This document shows, one piece after another, positions 18,468-26,836 of a stretch of 64,000 nucleotides of DNA. The notes under the pieces were generated by a model, which worked only from the letters and a program-made list of their open reading frames with translations, ran no database searches and was not told the origin of the DNA. How positions within the stretch are numbered: the stretch's first letter is position 1; every line of letters starts with the position of its first letter. The DNA is from Methanothrix sp. (lineage in GTDB: Archaea > Halobacteriota > Methanosarcinia > Methanotrichales > Methanotrichaceae): the NCBI RefSeq assembly GCF_030055635.1, contig NZ_JASFYM010000012.1, forward strand, positions 1 through 64,000, in the 5' to 3' direction. Both the position numbers and the translations under genes were made by a program.

Positions 18468-19823
18468 TCAGTGCCTGAAGTGGCGCATGCCCGTGAAAAC
18501 CATGGCCATACCATGCTCATCAGCCGCCTGGATTACCTCCCTATCCCTTATCGATCCCCCCGGGTGGACGACAGCCGTCGCCCCTGCCTCGTGAACCCTG
18601 TCAAGGCCGTCGCGGAACGGGAAGAACGAGTCGGTCGCTGCCACAGTGCCCCTGGTATCGAGACCGTGCTCCTCGGCCTTCTCAGCGCCGAATCTGGCAG
18701 AGTCTACTCTGCTGACCTGGCCTGAGCCTATGCCTATCGTCCGGTCTGCAGTGGTGTAAACCAGCGCATTGGACTTGACGTACTTGGTGACCTTCCAGGC
18801 GAACCTGAGCGCTCTGTTCTCCTCCGGGGTCGGAGAGCGCTGCGTGACAACCCTCCACTCAAGGATGTCCCCCCTGTCGTAGTCCTGGAGCATCATCCCG
18901 CCGAATACGCTCCTGAATGCATGCCCCTTGTACAGCTCCTCCTTTCTCTGTAGCATGTCCCCGATATCCAGTATCCTGCGGTTCGGCTTGTTGCGCCGGA
19001 GGAGATCAAGCGCTTCAGGCTCGTATCCGGGCGCTATGAGGACCTCGACGAAGCTGTCGCCTATCGCCTCCGCGGTTGCGAGATCGACCTTCATGTTGAA
19101 TCCGATCACACCGCCGAACGCCGACTTCGGATCTGTGGCGAACGCCCACCTGTATGCCTCCTCAAGATCCCTTCCATATGCAACGCCACACGGGTTCGCA
19201 TGCTTCACTATGACTGCGAGCGGTCTGTTTGTCGGAACTCCATCGTACTCTGATAGGTCTATGAGCATCTCCAGGACGGTCTCTGCATCCACGAAGTTGT
19301 TGTAGGACATCTCCTTGCCGTTGAGCTTGACCGCCCTGTAAAGGCCGAGGCCGCCTGGTTTAGCGTAGAGTGCAGCCCTCTGGTGCCAGTTCTCCCCGTA
19401 TCTCAGATCCTGGACCTTCTCGAAGAGGCTGACGCTGTACCTGGGCCAGTACATGTCTGACTGGAGCGAGGAGAGCTCAGAGGCATCAAATGCTATGCAC
19501 CTGTAGAGTGCAGCGGCAGAAGCCAGCCTTTTTACGTCATCCGCTAGATTCAGATCTCTTCTAATGGCTCTGAGCATCTCTTTGTCCTCGGATTCAAGAA
19601 CAGCGCCGCCGCCGTGGATGGCAGATCTTATCAGCAATCGTCCGTTAGAGCTTGAGATCACAGATTCGTCGTAGATGAGAAGACTCCCAGACCAGTCGCT
19701 GGGCAGAGAAAAAGCCGGATTTGAAAGGGTGAGGATATCCAAGCCGAGCTCCTGCAGCTCCCTTGCTATCTCCTTCGCCCGTTCAGAGGCTCCGGCGGGG
19801 ATCACAGCTTGCCTGAGCTTCAT
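18468..19823 (-). CDS. purH: AICAR transformylase with a reduced IMP-cyclohydrolase domain (PurH-like)
   Basis: About 451 residues. The C-terminal transformylase domain is complete: [15 protein letters not shown] (about residue 137), the catalytic [12 protein letters not shown] (about 205), [14 protein letters not shown] and [12 protein letters not shown]-like [13 protein letters not shown] near 410, and a final HFRH. It moves a formyl group from a folate or pterin carrier to AICAR. The N-terminal part is only about 130 residues and lacks the GR-x-KTLHPKVHGG segment and the VVNLYPF strand of normal IMP cyclohydrolase, so the ring-closure activity is probably missing. Another enzyme such as archaeal PurO would then finish IMP synthesis (inference). 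The start at 19823 (MKLRQAV) is preferred to one at 19880. Confidence 0.85.
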   Translation of the reverse strand: MKLRQAVIPAGASERAKEIARELQELGLDILTLSNPAFSLPSDWSGSLLIYDESVISSSNGRLLIRSAIHGGGAVLESEDKEMLRAIRRDLNLADDVKRLASAAALYRCIAFDASELSSLQSDMYWPRYSVSLFEKVQDLRYGENWHQRAALYAKPGGLGLYRAVKLNGKEMSYNNFVDAETVLEMLIDLSEYDGVPTNRPLAVIVKHANPCGVAYGRDLEEAYRWAFATDPKSAFGGVIGFNMKVDLATAEAIGDSFVEVLIAPGYEPEALDLLRRNKPNRRILDIGDMLQRKEELYKGHAFRSVFGGMMLQDYDRGDILEWRVVTQRSPTPEENRALRFAWKVTKYVKSNALVYTTADRTIGIGSGQVSRVDSARFGAEKAEEHGLDTRGTVAATDSFFPFRDGLDRVHEAGATAVVHPGGSIRDREVIQAADEHGMAMVFTGMRHFRH

Positions 19824-19880
19824 GGAACCTTGACATGCAATGCAGCGGCAATATTTTAAGGTTGCCCTCGGAGGCACCAC

Positions 19881-20010
19881 GTCACATATATTTGATGTTA
19901 TGTAACTGCAAATGTTATTATTAATAAATTAGTTAACATCATATGAGAAAAGATTCACCTTTTCAGCAAAACGGACCGAAATCGTCATTAGAGTCAGTTT
20001 TTTATCACAC
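19881..20010. promoter_or_regulatory. AT-rich divergent promoter region
   Basis: Between divergent purH and the DUF167 gene. It contains TGATGTTA (19893-19900) and TAACATCA (19934-19941) as inverted repeats around an AT-rich core with ATGTTAT repeated. TATA-like elements occur for both directions; possible shared operator. Confidence 0.35.
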
Positions 20011-20028
20011 TGCTGCGAATATGCAGGC

Positions 20029-20346
20029 GTGAAGAGTCTGGATGATGCGGTCGAGCGCCATCCTGATGGGGTGGTTCTGCATATCGATGTTCTTCCGGGA
20101 TCTCCGGCGCTTATGATCCCAGCTGGCTTCAACGCCTGGAGGGGCAGCATCGAGATCAGGCTTACGGAGAGGGCTGACCACGGTCGGGCCAACAGACAGC
20201 TTATACAGGAGATTGCCAGGTCTTTTGGGATCTCGCAGGGCGATGTCGAGATACTGAGCGGCCACAGGAGCCACAGGAAGGTGGTTTTGATGAGAGGCAT
20301 CGATGCCGAATCTGTTCTGGCGGCTCTCAGGAGATCGCTCCGGTGA
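20029..20346 (+). CDS. DUF167 / YggU family protein
   Basis: A 105-residue protein of the YggU fold (one sheet against two helices). Visible family text: HIDVLPGSPALMIPAGFNAWRGSIEIRLTERADHGRANRQL is spread over residues 18-58, and VEILSGHRSHRKVVLMRG near 74-91. Its role is unknown across life. The start is a GTG. It overlaps or is closely followed by the Toprim gene, so the two are probably one transcript. Confidence 0.85.
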   Translation: MKSLDDAVERHPDGVVLHIDVLPGSPALMIPAGFNAWRGSIEIRLTERADHGRANRQLIQEIARSFGISQGDVEILSGHRSHRKVVLMRGIDAESVLAALRRSLR

Positions 20347-20351
20347 ATGCT

Positions 20352-20759
20352 ATGAGAACGCACAAGAAAAGCTACGATCTCGAGGCGCTCGAGGAGCAGA
20401 TCGAGGCCCTTCTGGATGCATCAGGTCGCGGCGCAGCGGTCATCGTCGAGGGGCCGCGCGACAGAGATGCGCTTCGCAGGATTGGTGTACCTGGCCCGAT
20501 ACTGATGTCCTCCCAGAGATCCTGCCTGGAGCTTGCGGAGGAGACCGCGAGATCGTACAGCGAGATCGTGCTGATGACCGACTGGGATGCGCGTGGGGAG
20601 GAGATCGCCCACAAGATGGAGGAGTATCTGCGTCCCACAGGAGTCAGGGTCGATGCGGAGATCAGAAAGCGGCTCAAGCTTCTTGTGAGAAAGGAGATAA
20701 AGGATGTCGAAAGCCTCTGGATATTCCTGGAGAGAGCGCGGGAGAGCCAGGGTCTGTAG
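20352..20759 (+). CDS. small Toprim-domain protein (UPF0292-like)
   Basis: About 135 residues made almost only of a Toprim fold: AVIVEGPRDRDALRRIGV (near residue 30) carries the Glu and VLMTDWDARGEEIA (near 75) the DxD motif that binds Mg2+ in primases, topoisomerases and RNase M5. The small archaeal class has unknown substrate, possibly RNA or DNA cleavage. The ATG at 20352 has GGTGA 5 bases upstream; a GTG at 20343 overlapping the previous stop is the alternative. Confidence 0.8.
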   Translation: MRTHKKSYDLEALEEQIEALLDASGRGAAVIVEGPRDRDALRRIGVPGPILMSSQRSCLELAEETARSYSEIVLMTDWDARGEEIAHKMEEYLRPTGVRVDAEIRKRLKLLVRKEIKDVESLWIFLERARESQGL

Positions 20760-21032
20760 AGCGATATCGGGGATGCGATGCTGAAAGATCCATTCTGAGC
20801 AAAAGAGATATCCCTGCACTGCTGGAAGGCCCAGCTGCTCATGGTCTCGAGTCACTTATGTCATGGGCGTTTACTGGCATAAAATCGCGTGAATCCGATG
20901 GGGCAACTGATCCAGATGAACCGTGCCCGCTGCCCGAACATCGATTGTTCTCATGCATCACACCGCTTCAGTCAAGGGATCCCTCTGTGAGCCATCCTTT
21001 TATATCGATTGCACATACAGCAGAGCGGTGGT

Positions 21033-21404
21033 ATGATGGTATCCATAAAAGTCGATGCGGATGCGAAGGCCAGGCTGCAGGGCGACGAGAGCCTCGAGAG
21101 GTATCCCATAGTCGCAAAGGTCACAGGAAGCGGTAAGGACGGATCTCTGGGAGTGAGGATATCGAGCGATGGGGAGCCTTTGCCCGCAGCGGTATCAGTG
21201 AATGGGGCTATCGGCATAGATATCAGAGAGCTGTCGAGCGTTGCGGAGTCCCTGGCGAAGCTCGTCTCTGCAGGTCTCAGGATAGCTGATGCTCCGGTTA
21301 CCGTATCGCTTGGAGAGATACCAGTCGATCTCACCGTCTCCGTCTATTCGCCCAAGGAGGAGCAGGTATTCAGGGTCGAGATAAAGGGATCTCTGGGAAA
21401 ATGA
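21033..21404 (+). CDS. conserved hypothetical protein, 123 aa
   Basis: Not recognised. It is a soluble, mainly beta-strand sequence (VSIKVDADAKARLQG, YPIVAKVTGSGKDGSLGVRIS, VPVDLTV-like strands) with no Cys, no signal peptide and no membrane segment. The start is chosen at ATGATGG preceded by GCGGTGGT. Codon use resembles its neighbours, so it is probably a real gene. It could be a small beta-sandwich domain; no function is proposed. Confidence 0.55.
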   Translation: MMVSIKVDADAKARLQGDESLERYPIVAKVTGSGKDGSLGVRISSDGEPLPAAVSVNGAIGIDIRELSSVAESLAKLVSAGLRIADAPVTVSLGEIPVDLTVSVYSPKEEQVFRVEIKGSLGK

Positions 21405-21582
21405 TACTCTGTACCCGTGTCATTGAGACCCGCATCACTCAATCCCACATGCATCATGAAAGCTCTCCGGGAATCGATTCTTGGTGTCTCCTTGAGCTAT
21501 TCGATATCAGGACAGAAGAGCTTTGTCGTCCACCAATGCACGAAGGCTGGCGTTTCAGTCGTGCCTGCCTCTTGGAGGTTTC

Positions 21583-22059
21583 ATGATTGACATACCGGGA
21601 TGGGCGATGGTGATGCTGCTGGCGATGTCCCCCATCTCAGAGCTTCGCGGAGCGATCCCTCTGGCGATTGCTTACGGCTACCCGCCGCTGGAGGCATACG
21701 CGATCTCTGTCCTGGGCAATCTGGTTCCTGTGGTGCCTCTGCTGCTGTTTCTGGGCCCGGTATCATCCTTCCTGATGAGATACCCGCCTGGGTACAGGTT
21801 CTTCACGTGGCTCTTCTCAAGAACCAGAAGGAAATACATCGATGGCAGAGAAGGCATCGGATTTGTGGCCCTGATGCTCTTTGTCGCCATCCCCCTGCCA
21901 ATGACCGGCGCCTGGACCGGATGCGTTCTTGCATTTCTCCTCGGATTCAGGTTCCTCCCCGCATTCCTCTCGATAGCACTGGGTGTGCTCATAGCAGGCG
22001 TGGTGGTGACGGCTGCAGTCTCCGGTGCGTTCGCACTTGGCCATACGATTCTCATTTGA
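21583..22059 (+). CDS. small multidrug-export-family membrane protein (COG2426)
   Basis: A 158-residue integral membrane protein with about five hydrophobic segments. The family start is clear: MSPISELRGAIPLAIAYGYPPLEA (near residues 10-33), then a long basic cytoplasmic loop (RFFTWLFSRTRRKYIDGRE) and AIPLPMTGAWTGCVLAFLLG near 105. The Sm_multidrug_ex family name is historical; the transported substrate is not known. The start is decided by a perfect GGAGGT 4-9 bases before the ATG. Confidence 0.8.
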   Translation: MIDIPGWAMVMLLAMSPISELRGAIPLAIAYGYPPLEAYAISVLGNLVPVVPLLLFLGPVSSFLMRYPPGYRFFTWLFSRTRRKYIDGREGIGFVALMLFVAIPLPMTGAWTGCVLAFLLGFRFLPAFLSIALGVLIAGVVVTAAVSGAFALGHTILI

Positions 22060-22103
22060 GAACTGCGCGCAAAGATGATTTGATTTTTCCGGGCGGAAAT
22101 TAT

Positions 22104-22895
22104 TCACTCCGGCCGCTTCTCAGCCAGTGCCTGCAGTCGCATCATTTTCACGTGTATCATGCCGTCCGTAGATGAATAACGATCGACGTAGCGGTCTGCT
22201 ATCTCCTTAACGAGTGGAGGGCGCAGCTCCGCAGGAAGTCTCTGCAGGTAGGGATGCCAGGTGGACCTGATGAACCCCTCGAGCGCATCACGCCCGCTGT
22301 GAACCATGTCCTTGGGTATGAGCTTCACACTCATGAGATGAAGGCCAGCCGCCGGAACCCACCGCTCGTAGTCCTCAGGGGTGTAGAAGAAGTACGGGAA
22401 CTCGAAGCCCTCGAAGTACGGAGCGAATCTCTCCTCCAGGATCACCTCTGATGTTATATCCAGGAGCTGAGCCGCGTTTCCCTTACCGCCGCACTGTACG
22501 AGCATCCTGCCGCCGGGCACAAGGCTTCTGCATATGCCCTTCAGCACAGAGATATGATCTCTGATCCAGTGGAGGCATGCGAATGAGACCACGATATCGA
22601 ACTCCTCCTGGAAGCGCAGATCAAGCGCGTCTCCCTGCTCGAATCTCAGGTTTCTGAAGCGCTCCGGCGAATGCCTGCGCCTTGCGAAGGAGATCATATC
22701 CGGGGAGATGTCCATTCCCAGGACAGATCCATCGGGCACGAGCTGTGAGATGTGCGCGGTGATCTTCCCATCCCCGCACCCGATGTCGAGTATGCGCTCG
22801 TCTCCTCTGATACTCAGCTCGGAGAGCGCACTCAACGCCCATTCATGCTGGGCTGAGGAGCTCCTCTCGTACTCCTCCGGCTCCCATGTATACAT
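22104..22895 (-). CDS. class I SAM-dependent methyltransferase
   Basis: A 263-residue methyltransferase resembling trans-aconitate or malonyl-ACP methyltransferases. Motif I is ILDIGCGDGKITAHI near residue 35, acidic loop MDISPDMISFARRRH near 60, motif II/III FDIVVSFACLHWIRDH near 100. The C-terminal half (FEFPYFFYTPEDYERWV) forms the substrate cap typical of that subgroup. Substrate unknown. A minus-strand TATA (GTATTTATC near 22919-22930) lies about 25-30 bases before the ATG, giving a nearly leaderless mRNA. Confidence 0.85.
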   Translation of the reverse strand: MYTWEPEEYERSSSAQHEWALSALSELSIRGDERILDIGCGDGKITAHISQLVPDGSVLGMDISPDMISFARRRHSPERFRNLRFEQGDALDLRFQEEFDIVVSFACLHWIRDHISVLKGICRSLVPGGRMLVQCGGKGNAAQLLDITSEVILEERFAPYFEGFEFPYFFYTPEDYERWVPAAGLHLMSVKLIPKDMVHSGRDALEGFIRSTWHPYLQRLPAELRPPLVKEIADRYVDRYSSTDGMIHVKMMRLQALAEKRPE

Positions 22896-23146
22896 GATCC
22901 AACCTCAGCCATCATCCAGATAAATACACTGCGAGCTGAGCTGCTGGCTTCCTGTGGAATTCTCGACTACATGAGCTCTGGGAATATTCGGCCACGTGCT
23001 CCCGATTTCTGTGCTCGCCTCCGATCTGATTCCTGGGACAGGAGAGGTGCTCAAAGATGCAAAAGATTTAGATAGAATGCTGGAATTTCATATTTTGGGG
23101 GGCAGAAACGAAAACCGGAGAGTGAGTTCACGGTATTCGATTTGCC

Positions 23147-24946
23147 ATGAAGCAGGGTTATGACGGATCTGAGGAGGGTGGGGGACCGCACCGCTCTTTG
23201 ACCTTCCGCCGCGCCCTCATGCTTGGTGCGGCGATCCTGATCGTCAGATCCATTATCGTTCTGTACCTCGAGGATCAGGAGCAGCAGCGTGTGATCGTAG
23301 ATGATATTATTTTTCCGGTGGTCAACGGGCTTGCTGCGCTCTCGCTCTTCAGAGCTGCCAGAGCGACGAGATCGCAGGACGAGAGGATGTACATCGCATG
23401 GGCGTTCTTCGCAGTTGCGCAGGTGCTCTACGCCCTGGGGGACGTGCTCTGGAGCATCCTGGAGATCGGATTGAAGGAAACTCCATTTCCCTCAATTGCA
23501 GATGGCCCTTACCTCTCATACTACCTGCTTTTCCTCATAGGAATCCTTCTGCTACCAGCACCATATCAGAGCACCTTCGAGCGTCTCAAGTCCCTTCTTG
23601 ACACAGGCGTTGTGACGATATTCGCCATCCTTATCTTCTGGAGCTTTCTCATCGCGCCCACGGTCGCAACCCTTGAGGAATCAGATCCTCTTGCAAATGC
23701 GATCGCAGTTGCGTACCCGGTTGCGGATCTCGTTCTTGCATTTGCCCTCATCGCGCTCATCTTCAGAAAAATAGAGCACATTGCGCAGCGCCCCATAATG
23801 CTCCTGGCAGCAGGCGCGATCTTCCTGATAGTGGCAGACTCGATATTCATGATCGAGGCTCTTAGAGGGGTCTATGTGCCCGCAACACTCGGCGACAGCT
23901 TCTGGCTGATCAGCTACATACTCGCAGGACTTGCAGGAGTGCTCCAGGTGGAATCCGCCGGCGTGCCGGTGAGAGCATCCGCGGATCGCCCCTCCCCCGG
24001 GTTCACATGGCCCCTCTACCTCCCATACGTATGTGCTATCTTCGCCTATGCATTTCTGATCTGGAGCATGGAGCATGAGGATGTCAATCTCTACATCCGC
24101 CAGCACCATCTCGCCGCAGGCGTCGGGATGATAATAATGCTTATTGTCATCAGGCAGGTAATCGCGATCAAAGAGAACACGATGCTTTATGCGGCGGCAC
24201 AGCATGAGCTGCGTCAGAGGATCGCCTCGGAGCGTGAGAAGGAGCATCTCATAAAAGAGCTTGAGGCCAGGACATCAGAGATGGAGAGGTTCATATACAC
24301 TGTCTCACACGACCTCAGATCGCCTCTGATCACTGTCAGCGGCTTTCTTGGGTTTCTGAGGGATGATATCGAGAAGGGCGCCTGGGATAAGGTCAGAAAG
24401 GATCTCGAGATTATAGAGAGCTCCATCACGAAGATGGACAGGCTGCTCCAGGACACGCTTGAGCTCAGCCGCATCGGCAGGATGATGAACCCGCCTGAGG
24501 ATGTGCCTTTCTATGATATCGTCAAGGAGGCGCTGGAGCAGACCTCTGAGAGGATAAGGTCCAGGGGTGTTAGTGTAAGTGTGGCAGAGGACATGCCGGT
24601 GGTCCATGTAGACAGGATGAGAGCCGTGGAGGCGCTCGTCAATCTCATAGAGAACAGCGCCAAGTACATGGGGGACCAGAGCGATCCGAGGATAGAGATC
24701 GGATGCATGAGAGACGGCGAAACGGTGTTCTATGTGAGAGACAACGGCATTGGGATAGACCCCAAAAACCATCAGCGTATATTCGAGCTCTTCTACAAGG
24801 TGGATAACAGGACAGAGGGCACTGGCGCCGGACTGGCCATCGTCAAAAGGATCATCGAGGTTCATGGCGGCAGGATATGGATAGAGTCAGAGCTCGGAAA
24901 GGGATGCACAGTGTTCTTCACGCTACCGCTATCTGAGAAAACCTGA
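23147..24946 (+). CDS. membrane sensor histidine kinase
   Basis: A 599-residue kinase. Residues 20-340 hold about nine hydrophobic helices with no clear extracellular sensor, so signals may be sensed in the membrane. A coiled linker (about 345-375) leads to HisKA with phospho-acceptor His388 in FIYTVSHDLRSPLI. The ATPase domain has N-box VNLIENSAKYM, G1 DNGIGIDPKNHQRIFELFY and G2 GTGAGLAIVKRII. No response regulator gene is adjacent, so the partner is encoded elsewhere or the kinase is an orphan. Methanogen kinases of this layout often regulate taxis or stress, but nothing here fixes the signal. Confidence 0.9.
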   Translation: MKQGYDGSEEGGGPHRSLTFRRALMLGAAILIVRSIIVLYLEDQEQQRVIVDDIIFPVVNGLAALSLFRAARATRSQDERMYIAWAFFAVAQVLYALGDVLWSILEIGLKETPFPSIADGPYLSYYLLFLIGILLLPAPYQSTFERLKSLLDTGVVTIFAILIFWSFLIAPTVATLEESDPLANAIAVAYPVADLVLAFALIALIFRKIEHIAQRPIMLLAAGAIFLIVADSIFMIEALRGVYVPATLGDSFWLISYILAGLAGVLQVESAGVPVRASADRPSPGFTWPLYLPYVCAIFAYAFLIWSMEHEDVNLYIRQHHLAAGVGMIIMLIVIRQVIAIKENTMLYAAAQHELRQRIASEREKEHLIKELEARTSEMERFIYTVSHDLRSPLITVSGFLGFLRDDIEKGAWDKVRKDLEIIESSITKMDRLLQDTLELSRIGRMMNPPEDVPFYDIVKEALEQTSERIRSRGVSVSVAEDMPVVHVDRMRAVEALVNLIENSAKYMGDQSDPRIEIGCMRDGETVFYVRDNGIGIDPKNHQRIFELFYKVDNRTEGTGAGLAIVKRIIEVHGGRIWIESELGKGCTVFFTLPLSEKT

Positions 24947-25084
24947 GCACAGCACAGCACTAAAAGATGGACCGCTGGATCAGAAGTGCAGGTTGAGTGG
25001 TATCGTAGAATTCCTGTGCAGGTAACTCTGCCCATTCAGCTCTAAGCAGCAGCTCGATGCCTGAGTATTTCGGCCAGAGCAGCC

Positions 25085-25240
25085 TTACTTCACCCTCTCG
25101 ACATTCTCAGAATGGCATGATGGGCACTTCGGCCCGACGCCAATCCCCTTGAACTTGTGGCCGCATGAGCGACAGACATAATCTGTGGGGAAGAACGACT
25201 CTGGGTCGCCCATGTCCGGAGGGCCTCCAACTGCGCACAC
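25085..25240 (-). CDS. 51-residue rubredoxin-like zinc-ribbon protein
   Basis: A small gene starting GTG at 25240 with GAGGTG 6 bases upstream and a TATA-like AGTATATTTAACG near 25274-25285. The protein ends in a two-knuckle metal site: YVCRSCGHKF (Cys23, Cys26) and GPKCPSCHSE (Cys39, Cys42). The spacing fits a rubredoxin-like or zinc-ribbon fold, and the stretch GIGVGPKCPSC is typical. It might bind zinc or a single iron. Function is unknown; it stands alone between the kinase and aksA. Confidence 0.7.
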   Translation of the reverse strand: MCAVGGPPDMGDPESFFPTDYVCRSCGHKFKGIGVGPKCPSCHSENVERVK

Positions 25241-25430
25241 GACAATCACCTCAGAGATATATCATCAAAAATCGTTAAATATACTTTTCGGGCCGTCGGG
25301 CCTGTGTCAGGGCATGTGATGCGAGCTTTTCTTCATCCGTGTTGAACGGATGCAAAGCTTGATTTTGGCGATCCAGGAACATTCTTTCCTGCGAAATAGA
25401 TTTAAGAAAAGATGCTGAGAACGGAGATGG

Positions 25431-26612
25431 ATGAGCGACTTCTCTGTCAATCAGTTTCTTGAGATGGCAGGCACCCCCTCTCTGGACATAGAGATATGCG
25501 ATGTTACACTGAGGGATGGCGAGCAGATGCCGGGGGTCGTGTTCAAGCCCGAGGAGAAGCTTGAGATTGCCCAGAGGCTCGACGAGATCGGCGTCGAGAT
25601 CATAGAGGCCGGATTTCCGGTGGTCTCGAAGAGCGAGAAGAACGCGGTGAAGGAGGTCTGCAACCTCGGCCTGAACGCGAAGATATCTGCTCTCTCCAGG
25701 TCCAGGCAGTCTGATGTCGATGCTGCAATCGAATGCGGTGTTGATATGGTGAGCGTCTTCATAGCGACCTCCGATCTCCACCTCAAGTACAAGCTGCACA
25801 TGACATGCGCAGAGGCGATAAGGTGCGCGCTGGAGACGGTCGAGTACGCAAAGGATCATGGTCTCATAGTGAGATTCTCAGCTGAGGATGCGACACGCAC
25901 CGATTTCAACACGCTCAAAAAGCTCTACAAAAAGGCAGAGGAATATCACGCAGATTACGTGAGCGTGGCTGATACAGTCGGCATAATGAACCCCAGAACG
26001 ATGTACTACATGATCAGCGAGATCAGGAAGATCGTGAGCGTGCCGATATGCGTTCACTGCCACGACGATCTCGGCCTCGCGCTGGCGAACACCCTTGCCG
26101 GTGCAGAGGCGGGTGCGAAGCAGCTCCACACCACTGTCAACGGCATCGGCGAGAGGAGCGGGAACACGCCGCTTGAGGAGCTGCTCGTCAACCTTCGCCT
26201 ACACTACGGCATAGACCGCTATGATCTGGGCAGGCTCAAGTCGATCTCCTCTGTGGTGGAGAGATACTCAGGCGTGCCGGTCGCAAAGAACAAGGCTGTC
26301 GTTGGAGAGAACGCATTTGCCCACGAATCCGGGATCCATGTCGCCGCGGTTCTCGAGGAGCCCAGGACCTATGAGCTGTACTCCCCTGAGATGGTGGGAT
26401 CTGAGAGGAGAATCATCATAGGGAAGCACACAGGAGCCAAGGCTCTGAAGTACATCACGAAGAAGATGGGCTACGACCTCGAGAAGAAGGATCTCTGCAT
26501 ACTGGCTGAGAAGGTGAAGACAGCGAGCGAGTTCAAGAGACCGATAACATGCGATGAGCTGAGGAGACTGATCCTCGATCTCAACATAGAGTTTGTGTAC
26601 AACGGTCCGTAG
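25431..26612 (+). CDS. aksA: homocitrate synthase family, AksA-like
   Basis: A 393-residue member of the isopropylmalate/homocitrate synthase family. In methanogens AksA condenses acetyl-CoA with 2-oxoglutarate and longer 2-oxoacids to build the 7-carbon chain of coenzyme B. Signatures: CDVTLRDGEQMPGV (residues 23-36), the metal His pair in VHCHDDLGLALAN (about 202-214) and NGIGERSGNTPLEE (about 237). The protein stops soon after the catalytic and linker regions and lacks the C-terminal leucine-regulatory domain of LeuA/CimA, which supports AksA. The start has GGAGATGG just upstream and a TATA-like TTTAAGAAAA near 25401. Confidence 0.85.
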   Translation: MSDFSVNQFLEMAGTPSLDIEICDVTLRDGEQMPGVVFKPEEKLEIAQRLDEIGVEIIEAGFPVVSKSEKNAVKEVCNLGLNAKISALSRSRQSDVDAAIECGVDMVSVFIATSDLHLKYKLHMTCAEAIRCALETVEYAKDHGLIVRFSAEDATRTDFNTLKKLYKKAEEYHADYVSVADTVGIMNPRTMYYMISEIRKIVSVPICVHCHDDLGLALANTLAGAEAGAKQLHTTVNGIGERSGNTPLEELLVNLRLHYGIDRYDLGRLKSISSVVERYSGVPVAKNKAVVGENAFAHESGIHVAAVLEEPRTYELYSPEMVGSERRIIIGKHTGAKALKYITKKMGYDLEKKDLCILAEKVKTASEFKRPITCDELRRLILDLNIEFVYNGP

Positions 26613-26836
26613 CGAGAGTTATGCAGAACAGTCAGAACAACGGATTTTCTGTAAATTCAAAACAGATCGTCAAGCTCGCAAGTCTGGCATCGATTTACAG
26701 GAACTCACACTGCAGCAAAATGAACATCATATTCTGCAGGTGCCATTCTGAGCGCGTGGTTTCTCATCATCAGCGGGGAGTTACGTCAACTGCTCCTTCA
26801 TGAGGGAGTTTCGCTGCTCTGCATCCAGGAGGTCCT

